Positions 55,038 through 64,000 of a stretch of DNA of 64,000 nt are shown piece after piece; position 1 is the first letter of the stretch; the number at the start of each line of letters is the position of its first letter. The stretch covers positions 1 to 64,000 of the forward strand of contig JAAEAF010006711.1 in the NCBI GenBank assembly GCA_011037195.1, given 5' to 3'. The translations under genes were made by a program, and so were the position numbers. This DNA comes from Triatoma infestans. Lineage: Eukaryota > Arthropoda > Insecta > Hemiptera > Reduviidae. The notes beneath the pieces are model-generated. The model worked only from the letters and a program-made list of their open reading frames with translations, searched no databases and was not told the DNA's origin.

Positions 55038-56372
55038 CTAACTCGTTTTGGGCTGTATTTGGAAACAATTACGAGCCGTATGTCCAAATGTTGAACAATA
55101 TTGGCAAGTGGGCCTATTTTGGGGGTGATTGCTAGTTTCGTAACCATTATTATTATGACTATACTGGGGTCTATCTGAATAAGGGTTAAATCGCGAATTG
55201 TTTGAATTAATTCGAGGACTATGATTATTACTATAATATTGATTATTATTATTATTATAGCGATTATTACTATTTGCTCTGTGATTAAAATTTTGAGGAA
55301 TATTAAATTTCTTAGGCATTTTGCCAAAGTTAGTACGAGGTTTTGGTCTAAATTTGTTGGTGCAGTCCACGTCAAAATGTGGACCGGAACAATGGCGACA
55401 AGGTCTGTTCTTTATTACATTAAATACTCTACAAGTGGTAGTTGGTTTTAATTGTGGCTTTTGACTTTTATTACGATGTGGGCATTCTCTGTGGAAATGC
55501 ATTTGTCCACAGTAACGACAAGGAGATGGAGGTGTACGATTAGAATTTTTCGAAGTTACAGCGAAAACTGTGGGGTTTGTTTCAGAAGCCTGAACTTCCT
55601 TTAGGGCATTGGCATAGGAAAGTGCTTCATCTAATTTTTGAGGAAGCTTCGTTCGCACCTCATTACGAAGCGGTTGAGGAAGTGACTTCAAGAATGCATC
55701 AGTGGCCAGTTTATCTAAAATTGTTTGTAAGGCCTCGAGTGGGTTAGCTTGAGCTTTTAAATGAATGGCGGATTGGATATGTCTAATCCTATCCGCGAAT
55801 GTTTCAGGAGACTCAGTGGGCAAGGACTGAATATTAGTCATCTGTTGTAAGAGGACTAGGGGTGTTTTCTCCTTACGAAATCGGGCTAGAAGTCGCTCAG
55901 AAATTAGAGGATACGTTATATTTGTACCCTGGCGTTGTAATTCCGCTTTCTGGGTGTCGTAAAAGATTTTTGCAGACCCTGAGAGTCTAAGTGCTAATAT
56001 TTCTAATTTGGCAGCGTCGTCCCAGCCAGAAAGACTAGCACAATGGCTAATTTGGTCAAGGAAATCTGACACTTTGGCTGAATTTTCGCCATCGAAGGTA
56101 GGTAAGCTATTGATTAATTGCAAATTCCTTAAGGGACTAGGTTGATTATTAATTGGAGGATTTGCTAATTGCTGCTGCGCAAGTAAATATTCTACAGCAG
56201 CGTCGATGCCCATGTCTTGTCCATTAATCTTATACATTTTGTCAGTGAACGAATTGCTTGGGGAAAGATTATATTTTTCAAGACGTCTACGTAATTGGAG
56301 TAAATTGCCTCCAACAGAAAGGTTATTATCGCGTAATATCTTTATAATTTGGGATCTATTAAGTACACTCAT
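55038..56372 (-). CDS. Gag polyprotein of LTR element B, intact (444 aa)
   Basis: Begins M-S-V-L-N-R-S-Q-I-I-K-I-L-R-D-N-N-L-S-V, then L-L-Q-L-R-R-R-L-E-K-Y (residues 1-37), a SAP-like helix-extended loop-helix nucleic-acid-binding domain at the very N-terminus. The Gag core spans about residues 75-250 (F-D-G-E-N-S-A-K-V-S-D-F-L, A-L-R-L-S-G-S-A, L-A-R-F-R-K-E, a Q-S-L-P-T-E-S-P-E-T-F-A block). Three zinc knuckles lie at roughly 280-293, 318-330 and 424-437; two have a three-residue C-to-H spacing and the last is canonical. An Asn/Tyr/Ser-rich disordered stretch lies between. ATG at 56372, stop before 55038, no frameshift. Close to Gag A over its shared length. Expected role: assembling particles around element RNA, with enzymes supplied by another element. 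Confidence 0.93.
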   Translation of the reverse strand: MSVLNRSQIIKILRDNNLSVGGNLLQLRRRLEKYNLSPSNSFTDKMYKINGQDMGIDAAVEYLLAQQQLANPPINNQPSPLRNLQLINSLPTFDGENSAKVSDFLDQISHCASLSGWDDAAKLEILALRLSGSAKIFYDTQKAELQRQGTNITYPLISERLLARFRKEKTPLVLLQQMTNIQSLPTESPETFADRIRHIQSAIHLKAQANPLEALQTILDKLATDAFLKSLPQPLRNEVRTKLPQKLDEALSYANALKEVQASETNPTVFAVTSKNSNRTPPSPCRYCGQMHFHRECPHRNKSQKPQLKPTTTCRVFNVIKNRPCRHCSGPHFDVDCTNKFRPKPRTNFGKMPKKFNIPQNFNHRANSNNRYNNNNNQYYSNNHSPRINSNNSRFNPYSDRPQYSHNNNGYETSNHPQNRPTCQYCSTFGHTARNCFQIQPKTS

Positions 56373-56610
56373 AAATTCAAAATTCGAAAGGGATTGAGGT
56401 ACAAGTGGTACAATTACAAAAATTTAAAAATGAAATTCACTAGAAAATTCAATAATGGGAAATATTGAAGATATTTCCGCTGAGAAAGTAATTTAAAAAA
56501 AAACAATCAAATTATCTGATGGATAATTTGTTTAATTATGAAATTAAAATTTTTACGTACTTGTAAATTTGTGGATTCTCGTTGAAAATATCCCAAACAG
56601 CTGGCACCAA

Positions 56611-57288
56611 TGTAATGTAATGGTGTGGAGTTGTATTTGTAGTAGTGGTAGTGTGTAGCACGAGCGTTTTAGTGAAAAGGGCTTATAAGTTTGTAATTTT
56701 AAAAGAGAATGAAGACTAGTAATAATAAAGTAGTCACACTGTTTTTCAAAAGATATATTCTCTAAGAGATATTAAGTTAACAACAATATGCTTATAAATT
56801 AATTGGAATAAGTCTTAAAACTTGATATGGCTCTGATGTTTTCACTTTGGTAGCTAGAACGAGTCTGTAGTAAATTTAAGTATTTTACAATATCACACTA
56901 TTATGTTTAAGAAATTAAGTATTTATCAAGATTAATGCAAAACTGGCACAGATATTTAGAGAGCGATTCCTGAAGTGTCCTGTTTGAAGGTTGATGTGAG
57001 ACTCTCCTTTTTGAACTGAACTATTTGAAAGCTATGGCAGACTCTATTCTTTGGAATTGCTCTCTCTCTCTCTCGCGGGGGAATTTTCTTACAAAGGTTT
57101 GGCCTAACGGAATTTAGTGTCTTTGTTTTCTTAATAGCAATGACAGATTTAATATACCTGGTTCTAAAATACACACTTTCTGAAGGTAAATTCACAGCAC
57201 TAAAATATTAACAAAAATACAATTTTGGATACTATAAAATATTCAGAAACTTTAAACTATTATTTTTCGATTTTGTCCTTCCACTACA
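56611..57288 (-). repeat. LTR element B, 5' LTR (678 bp)
   Basis: TGTAGTGGAAGG at 57288 to CATTACATTACA at 56611. It contains the GAGA-type motif (57059-57080) and ends one base before the primer-binding region. Near 57005-57040 it has an altered segment relative to the 3' LTR. Confidence 0.93.
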
Positions 57289-57405
57289 CTAAAAACCACT
57301 TTTTTTGACTCAGGGGACCTCAAAACTGATATTTCCGGTGAAAACTCGATATCGAAAATTTGACACGATTACAATGCTTCCTCTTACTAAGAGTGAGAGA
57401 AAGTA
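57289..57405 (+). repeat. R repeat, right part
   Basis: CTAAAAACCACTTTTTTTGACTC ... CTCGATATCGAAAATTTGAC ... CTTCCTCTTACTAAGAGTGAGAGAAAG: the hairpin end that completes the copy begun at 52065. Confidence 0.85.
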
Positions 57406-57539
57406 AAAAAACATAAATTATTACTATTACGAGAGTAAATCAAGGGAAAAAAGTTCTAGGAACATTAAACTCTGTGTAATGGAACAAAAGTGTGTCACTA
57501 GAAACCAAATAAAGTAAATACTATCCTTTTCTCTTAGGG

Positions 57540-58060
57540 GCGACCCTGTATGGTGCGGACTCTGAAAGAAAAATTACTAACCCTAGAAAGGGATTTTTTG
57601 AGGAAATGTTGTAGTAATACAAGGATCCAACAAGTTCCCATTAAGGAAATCAGAACGACAATCGGAGCAAACAAAAATGTCCAGAACGAAATTGAAGTAA
57701 AAAGACTTTTTTGGTTCGGCCATGTTAAGCGTATGGATAAGGATAGTTGGTCAGGGAAAATTCATTCCTATTCCCCTGAGGAAAAAAGAAAAAACAACAG
57801 TAGACCAAGGAAGAAATGGATTCAGGATCTGAGGGAGAGTATGGCAGCCAAAGAGCTTGGAGATGGTGATTGGAATTTTCACAATGAATCTTGGTTTCAG
57901 AATGTAGTGGGGATCAACATACGATTGATTACTATCTAAGCCGGGGAAAAATAAAATCATGATTGAGTTTTGTTGGCTCTTGTTGTTCGATGTTCATGTG
58001 GATTGTCATGTTATTTTGTCTATTTAGTGTTAATTAGCAGGTTTATAGTTGTTGGCCAGT
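57540..58060 (+). pseudogene. LINE ORF2 C-terminus and 3' UTR
   Basis: An open stretch of about 129 codons reads L-T-L-E-R-D-F-L-R-K-C-C, then V-P-I-K-E-I-R-T-T-I-G, E-I-E-V-K-R-L-F-W-F-G-H-V-K-R-M-D and R-P-R-K-K-W-I-Q-D-L-R-E-S. This is the hallmark tail of many arthropod LINEs (L--FE---LRKI ... RRL-WFGHV-RM ... GRPRKRW-DDL). T-L-Y-G-A-D-S just before it corresponds to the usual LYG-E-W. The stop is at 57937-57939. The following 100 bp is shared with 51250-51345. A 5'-truncated copy with the tail frame intact. Confidence 0.8.
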
Positions 58061-58955
58061 TTTGTAATGGCCATTGGTGGTTTGCTTTTTGGATTTAATT
58101 TCCTCCATTAACTGTGATCTGTTCATATTGTTATACGCGTCTATTGTTTTATATAGTTTTTTTTAGAGATGAAATAGTTGATAATTAACCACACCACTTA
58201 AGGTAAAATTTAACATATTAATTTTGTAGTCTCTGCCTTCTAATATATTAAAAAAAAAAGAATTTTTTTTAATTAACCTAATTATCGTTTCTCTATATTT
58301 ATCCCTAATCTTTTCCAAATACAATGCAGGAAATGTAAAATAAAATACATTTAACAAAACTTTAAAATGTCCATGGAGAGAGATGAAAAATAAAGATAAA
58401 TTTGCATATGACAAAATGACTTGGCAATTAGAGGTAGATAGAAATTATGGCCATTCTGGTGTTAAATCCAGTTTAGAAAACAGCAGTAATAAAAGGAAGC
58501 ATTACAGATCTAATCATAAATATGTTGATGTATTAAAATGGCAGAGTTCATTAATGTAGTCTCTGTTAAGAGTGGTTTGAATTCTTCAAATGACGTCTAA
58601 CTCTTGAAGAAATGGCTTGTAAATTTAGTTATAATACCTATCGAGACAAATCATTAGTACCCTAACTTTGCATTCTCTCTTTCACTTTCCGAACGGTTCC
58701 CAGAATTTGTCCTTATAAAAAGAGACACAGCTTCTCCATAGATGGCTCTCTTTCTTGATTTTTTGTCTGCTTGTAATCAGACAATACCCTCAAACCTAAG
58801 TATGGGATCTCAACTATCCAAGCAAACTTGTCACCTTATTTAAACGCTACAATATCCGCATAACCTGACGCACAGCTCTCCTCATGACACACAGTTTTTC
58901 CCGACCAAAAATTCAATTTATACTATGTTTGATGTTGTGATGTCGGTTAGTTACA
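58061..58955. other. No gene recognised
   Basis: AT-rich; frames without domains. Confidence 0.45.
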
Positions 58956-58959
58956 AAAA

Positions 58960-59350
58960 AAATATGGTGTTCGGACTAAAATAAGTTTTTTTTTTTGCCG
59001 GGAAAAAAGTATCAAATAAAAGTGATAGGTTTATGTTTTTGTGCATTTAGCATTCCAAGTTTAGATAATTTTTACTTTCTCTTACTCCTAGAGGAAGTAT
59101 TGTAATCGTGTCAAATATTCGATATCGAGTTTTCACCGCAAATATCCGTTTTGAGGTCCCCTGAGTCCAAAAAAGTGGTTTTTAACAAATGGTCTGTGTG
59201 TGTGTGTGTGTGAACAGCATAGCTCAAAAACGAAAAACTGCAGAAACTTGATATTACTTTAGGTGTCACCATGCGATCTGACGGTGCGTTATCTGTCAAA
59301 ATTCCTCAACCGGAAGTACCACTTTACTAGTTTTTTTTCGTTATAGAAGT
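58960..59350 (-). repeat. Two R-family fragments joined
   Basis: 58968-59068 resembles an internal unit of the 30.2-kb R subfamily (GGGAAAAAAGTATCAAATAAAAGTGATAGG). 59069-59345 is the hairpin end, (TG)n at 59195-59211 and the first part of a unit ending CCGGAAGTACCACTTTACTAG. The junction suggests one inserted into, or recombined with, the other. Confidence 0.7.
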
Positions 59351-60179
59351 AAGAGAAAATAAAAGAACCTTAATTTTGGAAATCCCGAGATATAATTCAG
59401 ACAATTAGTGTAAATATTATTTATAAAAATAACAGTATTAAAAATTCGGTGCAGAATTCTCTATCAGCTCAATCGACTTTCTATTACCCAAGTCATAATA
59501 CAGAAACAAATAAGGGAATATGAACGAAAATGAAAATGAATCTTGGAATGCCAATATTGAAATATTGAGTATATTTTCTTATTAAGTTTAGTGAGAAAAT
59601 TTTTAGAACTAAATATATTTCAAACTGAATTAAAAAATATTTGATTTTTAAATAAAATGTATATCTATATAGGCTCCGGAACTATTATTAAAATTGGTGG
59701 AAGTGTTAAGAATAGGCCTCCCCTTATTCTATCGTGAATTGAATTGAAAATTATATTTTTATATCTTTTATGAACAAAACCGGGGTGCAAGTAGTTATAT
59801 CAGTTTAAGCATTGCAACTAATAATAATAATAATGGATAATTCCTTGGGAGTTGACATTTAATATGAAGGACATTATTGTATGAATATTTTTTTGTATTA
59901 CTATAGGAGTGATATCTATTTACTAACTGATTTTTATAACTTAAATTGATTTCCACTAACCTGTGGAACTAAATTTTCTTCTTCTCTGAACGATTAAAGT
60001 ACAAATTATTTGCATGATATATTTAAAATCTCCTACCGTGCCCTATTAAAAATATCTTTACAAATGCCACCATATATCTCTTAACATATTCTTAATGTAA
60101 TTTAAATATAAATTAATGTCATTTAAAATAAGCATGATAAACAATAACGCACACATTTGATTTCCTTTATTACTAATTT
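59351..60179. other. No gene recognised; AT-rich
   Basis: AT-rich; (AAT)n near 59820. Nothing further seen. Confidence 0.45.
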
Positions 60180-60600
60180 AAAATCATCTCCAATTTGCTG
60201 TTTGTTACCACCTTCTTACATATCAATTTATTTATATGTTCTCTTATATTAACCCTGCTTCTTTTTCACATTTATTTCTTACTTGTACAAACTTTTCACT
60301 GTCCATAAACTTTGCATTGCCTTTCTTTAAAATTCATCCATTAATTGCCTTTCCTTAAAATTTATCTAATCTTATTAGTACAGTTTACTCCTGAAATAAC
60401 TTATCTCTCCCTCCCCCAAATAAAAATGACTTGATAAAACACTGAGCATGCTTAACAACCGTCTTAAAATTTAGTTATAAAGTATTCTTCAAAACATGCT
60501 ATTTATTACACACTATTTCCTAATGCCTAATCACAATTTATAATAATTTCACTTTGTCATGAAACACACACACATGTAGTAACATAACCTTATAACCTTC
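60180..60600 (-). repeat. Dispersed repeat D, uninterrupted copy
   Basis: Minus-strand match to 41690-41857 plus 42825-43140 without the LINE. It thus serves as the empty-site reference for the I-type LINE insertion. On the plus strand it directly precedes a hammerhead-like repeat at 60610. Confidence 0.65.
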
Positions 60601-60609
60601 CCACACACA

Positions 60610-60775
60610 AACAACCAACAAGTGTGAGTCTACAGAAACATTTCGTTGAAGTGAACTCTCTACACGAACTTGGTGAATTTGCTCTGACGATGATGAATAT
60701 CCCGAAAAACCGGATCAGGCACATAACTAAGATGCATGCACCAACGGATAAAAATACCGGATGATTTAGTAGGTT
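60610..60775 (+). repeat. Dispersed hammerhead-like repeat, copy 4 (degraded)
   Basis: Contains GAACTCTCTACACGAACTTGG, CTCTGACGATGATGAA and CCGAAAAACCGGATCAGG. The CTGACGA core is kept but stem II and the GAAA core are altered. Confidence 0.6.
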
Positions 60776-61959
60776 TAAATAGGGTAATTATTTAAATGGT
60801 AATATGCGTTCATATCATTCAAATGAATAACCAAAGATTTAAACACGATGGACTCTCTGTTTTTAATATTTGATGAACGTGGTAGGTTTATACTTTCAAA
60901 GTACTTAAATTAACTTTGTTAAAATAGGTATAACATTATGGTACCAGTAATTCTTCTCCGTTTTTTAAAGTCTATAATCTGTGGCTCGCTTATGGATTTG
61001 AGGACTTCGGAAAAGATCTGATTCTAGTTTGCTCCTGAGATTAGAATGAAAGATCAGATAAGGGGCTTATAACAGGACTCACTATTACACTTCAAAAGCC
61101 TGATTTGTCATCCACTAAAAGTGGAATTGAAAGACCTTTAAATCTTTTAGATTGGAACCCCGATGCTTTGTTAGGACGTTTCAGAGCAGAACTGTGAAAC
61201 CATTAGATCAGCAGTATAGTGATGTGTCTGCTATGAAAATCACTGTAAGCTAATAGACTTTATGTATTCTGTAACTATTTGATGAAGGTTCGCTTAGGTC
61301 GCGTTAGTCGCAGACTTTCTTGAGATTTTTTTTTTTTTTTTTTTTGGCGCGTCAACTTCTAAGGTTATTAGCGCCCCTCAGTTTGTTTCGTTCTCCATCT
61401 GGTCCGCACGAGCTTGGATGACACATATTCAACCTTTGTGGCGTCCAGATCAATGCCTTGTCTAGCAAGGCATGAGGAGCCCAAGGTTATTGAATATAGT
61501 ACCACACATCCCCTCTTATTTCATCAATCATGTCGACGAGGGGGAGTGTGGATCTCTTGTTGTGTCATCCCTTTTTTATTAAATCTTATTTAAATATAAA
61601 TATTATATATTAACAATTATATATAAAATAAATTAATATGACAATTCTGGATCTATTTGCATCATTTAAATGTGGAACTCTTGCATGCAGATAAATAACG
61701 AATTTTATGTAATATAAGCAAGAAACTATCCTGAAAAATCTATGTAACCTATCCTAAAGAGGCTATTTGCTTGCTGTAAACTATTCTATTTTAGGTGTGC
61801 AGTACTTTTAACAAATATTCCTGCACACTCTTAAGTGAACTAATCCTAATGTTAATCTAAACCTAATAGGGTTGAAATACTTTTATAAAATTTCTTTCAA
61901 CCCCTAAATAAAACCTAAACTAAACATTCACCCTAACATGCTCGCCAATAAATACAGTC
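60776..61959. other. Spacer with SINE-like fragment
   Basis: A T run at 61327-61345 followed by GGCGCGTCAACTTCTAAGG and TTAGCGCCC (61346-61376) resembles the inverse SINE tail. 61380-61560 is not the known SINE body and remains unassigned. Elsewhere no gene is seen. Confidence 0.4.
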
Positions 61960-62046
61960 ACATATAAAAGCATTCTCGCCAATAAATACATTCTCGCTAA
62001 TAATACAATCGCACTAATAAATACATTCACACTAATTTACACATTC
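61945..62046. repeat. Minisatellite, about 16-18-bp unit
   Basis: Five to six imperfect copies of a CCAATAAATACATTCTCG-like unit occur with variants (CACTAATAAATACATTCA and similar). It lies downstream of the LINE ORF end (minus strand), after the paired stem-loops. Confidence 0.7.
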
Positions 62047-62052
62047 ATACGA

Positions 62053-62134
62053 GGGGAAAGTACTCGATATTCCTTTCCCCTAACATAAAAAAGAACTAAC
62101 CTAATTGGGTGAAGTACTCGATATTCCTTCACCC
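62053..62134 (-). other. Two tandem stem-loops with identical loops (LINE 3' UTR)
   Basis: Hairpin A: arms GGGGAAAG (62053-62060) and CTTTCCCC (62073-62080). Hairpin B: arms GGGTGAAG (62107-62114) and CTTCACCC (62127-62134). Both enclose exactly the same 12-nt loop, TACTCGATATTC on the plus strand. The stems differ at two positions, and each difference is compensated on the other arm. They lie 35-115 nt downstream of the stop codon of the minus-strand LINE ORF. Confidence 0.88.
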
Positions 62135-62141
62135 AGTTTAA

Positions 62142-62160
62142 TTAACCTAACCTAACCTAG
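62142..62160 (-). repeat. Short (TTAGG)3 tract
   Basis: Minus strand reads TAGGTTAGGTTAGGTTAA: three units of the arthropod telomere repeat within the LINE 3' UTR. It may be chance or reflect a telomere-associated LINE. Confidence 0.5.
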
Positions 62161-62168
62161 CTACTAAC

Positions 62169-62400
62169 TTAGATATTTCTATACAAATTAATATCCTTTA
62201 AAAAATCAAATAGCCTCTTTATATAAGGAGAACCCTCTTGTAGAATTGCGCGCTTGTCATGTGGCAGGCCTGCCCTTTCTCTCTGAGTACGCAGAGCCTG
62301 ACACCCTTCCAACACGTGCGCCACCGTTAGCCTTTCTTGAGATATTCTTGACAAACTTGAGCATATTTGTTTATGCGGGAGTCTGTTGGGCATTTAAATA
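62169..62400 (-). pseudogene. LINE ORF2 C-terminal fragment with 3' UTR
   Basis: Reads N-R-L-P-H-K-Q-I-C-S-S-L-S, then Q-E-R-L-T-V-A-H-V-L-E-G-C-Q-A-L-R-T-Q-R-E and L-F-D-F-L-K-D-I-N-L-Y-R-N-I-stop. C ... H-V-L-x2-C followed by R-x-R and a final F-L-K-x-I-x-L-Y is the standard C-terminus of several LINE clades. The frame is open to its own stop (62169-62171), so the 3' end is well kept. The 5' side is truncated near 62400. Confidence 0.72.
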
Positions 62401-64000
62401 AATAGTAATAAGCGTTTAAAAAAATATTCTTTAATTTTTTGGGACTGCAATGCCCACTTCTCAATTAATTAAATATAATAGTACTGGATGTACGTATGTT
62501 CTGGTAAAAATAAAAACTGTGAACCTCAAGGAGAACCTCAATTGTTTGACCTCAAGGAGAAAAGTAAATGCAACCAAACCTTTTTATATGTTGAATAGCT
62601 TTGATATTACCACTTCGTAAATCAGAGTTTCTCGACCAATAATAACCCACATATAGGTGCTTGTCGACTAGTGTGAACAACAACCTATATAAATATTTAT
62701 TGATAACGTTTAGTCCTGTTAATATTTTACAGGTAGTGGAATCGCAAACTAACCAGACTAGAGAAGAATTTAATTATAATACTAATGAGGAGAGACCTAA
62801 CGTGTGACTATGTCGCAGATATATGGGCATACAAAATCAAATAATCATGAATAATCATATAATCATGAATATGATTTGTGTTTAAAAAGAAGACTAATGA
62901 ATATTTCATTAGCTTCTAGTTATTTTACCAGTTAAGTTATTGAAGTGTTCATTCAGAAACCTAAAAAAAATCCACGGGAGATCTGCTTAACCAGAGCCGA
63001 AGGGCTTGAAGATCTACCTCGAATCTGTTGACCCACACTGTAGAATCGGAAAACAAAGCAACTGATTGATAGTGGTAAATAGCAGATTTTGCTTGAATGA
63101 GTGTCCTCTTCTTCTGCGAGGGCAAGAGCGAGATTCTTCAATTTGACGTTTCATCGCCGGGGACCGAGCTATACTCAAGCGTCCCTCAGGTGTTCCTGGT
63201 GCCTACTTGTGAGCCAGACTTGAGTCACTTATGAGCCGATCTACGATCGGGAAATATTAAAAAAAAAATTACCTTTTTCGTTAACTAATGCTAATACATT
63301 TCAAATCAATTCAAAGATTCATCTTTTAATTAGTTTATTTATTTTAATATTCCTTTTGTTTTTTAACAGCGGTTTGCTGTTAACGTTCATTTAATTTTTC
63401 CATTTTATTATTATTAATTTAGTATTATCCAATGATTTCCTCTTCTTCTTTTTTAAAGCGAGGTACCCAACACTTTTTTGGTTTTATATGTTTAATTAAG
63501 CAGCTTAATTTTTTTTTCTTGTTGTGTTTGCATATTCGTGGTTAAGGGTCATGTTAAGGCAGTGGTTAAGGATACTCAACCGGAAGAATTCATTAGGATG
63601 CTGGACCTATTCCCCGCTTCTCATTATTTTATTCTACATAGTTAGCTATTTATTATTCATCAATAGTTTCGTTCAAAAAATCTGGGACAATCTTGAATAA
63701 CCATTATCATTCATTAGTCGTGAATAAATATTAAATCATTATTCCTTAGTTACAAACACAAAAATGCACCAATCAATTGTCATGATACAGTTTTCCATAA
63801 TCATCATATGAATGACGATTCCACAGTTTCTTGCCTTCCGGTTGGTTTTCCTGTCGATTTTTATTTGTTCTATACGCTATATTCATGTCTTAATATTGAA
63901 AAATATACTTAATAAAATGTTAGTCTGTTTATTCGTATGATCCGAAAATACGGAAGTAATTTAACAACATTTTTTTTTTTCTAAAATAATAAACAATTAT
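62401..64000. other. No gene recognised
   Basis: AT-rich. 62955-63240 is richer in G+C and has an open minus-strand frame (62 aa, 63141-62953) without recognised domain. The rest consists of A and T runs. Confidence 0.4.

Larger units (their letters stand above)
52642..57288 (-). mobile_element. LTR element B: complete gag-only LTR retrotransposon (4.65 kb)
   Basis: Order on the minus strand: LTR 57288-56611, primer-binding site TTGGTGCCAGCTG (56610), 240-bp leader, intact gag (56372-55038), about 1.7 kb without any pol domain, polypurine tract, LTR 53330-52642. A 4-bp duplication CTAA (52638-52641, 57289-57292) marks insertion into an R repeat. All parts in cis for replication are present, yet protease, RT, RNase H and integrase are entirely absent. 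Copy A has the same design. Confidence 0.93.

Noticed and set aside
62953..63141. Host exon candidate with LALALAEEED start
   Set aside because: No family recognised, no convincing splice sites, and alternative frames are equally open.

Overview
This is AT-rich, intron- and repeat-dominated eukaryotic DNA. The mobile elements (mariner, Tigger/pogo, hAT, a Helitron helicase remnant, BEL/Pao, Ty3/gypsy, a Penelope-like element with GIY-YIG, and non-LTR fragments of several clades) together with tRNA-derived SINEs point to an arthropod, most likely an insect. The general look resembles hemipteran (planthopper-like) intergenic DNA, but that is an impression, not a proof. I found no bacterial genes, operons or CRISPR arrays. 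Only one segment looks like an ordinary host gene: a single minus-strand exon at about 7127-7246 that reads as exon 2 of a DUSP22/DUSP15-type dual-specificity phosphatase. The window is therefore probably intron or intergenic sequence around that gene.

Layout. 1-7100: a deleted mariner (1586-2511), a short poly-A retro-insertion (3473-3660), a dead LINE (5430-6350). 7.1-15 kb: the DUSP exon, a copy of the commonest repeat of the window (called 'R' here), a LINE piece next to 60 bases of U6 snRNA, SINEs and a LINE tail. 15.1-19.8 kb: a dead BEL/Pao element with both LTRs, sitting in a SINE. 20-31 kb: LINE RNase H remnant, a hAT element (with a small inverted-repeat element inside it) inserted in an R copy, a Helitron helicase remnant, another R copy, and a second mariner. 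30.9-35.6 kb: a Penelope-like element split by LTR element A. 36.5-40.8 kb: a dead gypsy element with a LINE inside it. 41-48.5 kb: an I-type LINE with (TAA)n tail and target-site duplication inside another repeat ('D'), a Tigger fragment, hammerhead-like repeats and two solo LTRs. 50-59 kb: SINE in R, LINE fragments, and the nearly intact LTR element B (52642-57288) inserted in an R copy with a 4-bp duplication. 60-64 kb: D repeat, hammerhead-like repeat, and a LINE 3' end with two matched stem-loops.

Most interesting. (1) LTR elements A and B belong to one family that carries gag but no pol: a gag-only, non-autonomous LTR retrotransposon whose Gag starts with a SAP-like domain and has three zinc knuckles and an Asn-rich tail. 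(2) Downstream of a LINE ORF (62053-62134) two stem-loops have identical 12-nt loops but different, compensating stems. (3) Hammerhead-ribozyme-like motifs occur in a dispersed repeat (best at about 47835-47875) and at the tail of the Penelope-like element. (4) The R family has the architecture of a non-autonomous Helentron (DINE-1/HINE-like). (5) Perfectly kept U6 sequence abuts a LINE fragment. The nesting order of many insertions can be read from target-site duplications. All coordinates of repeat edges were judged by eye; divergence and copy-number claims would need alignment.
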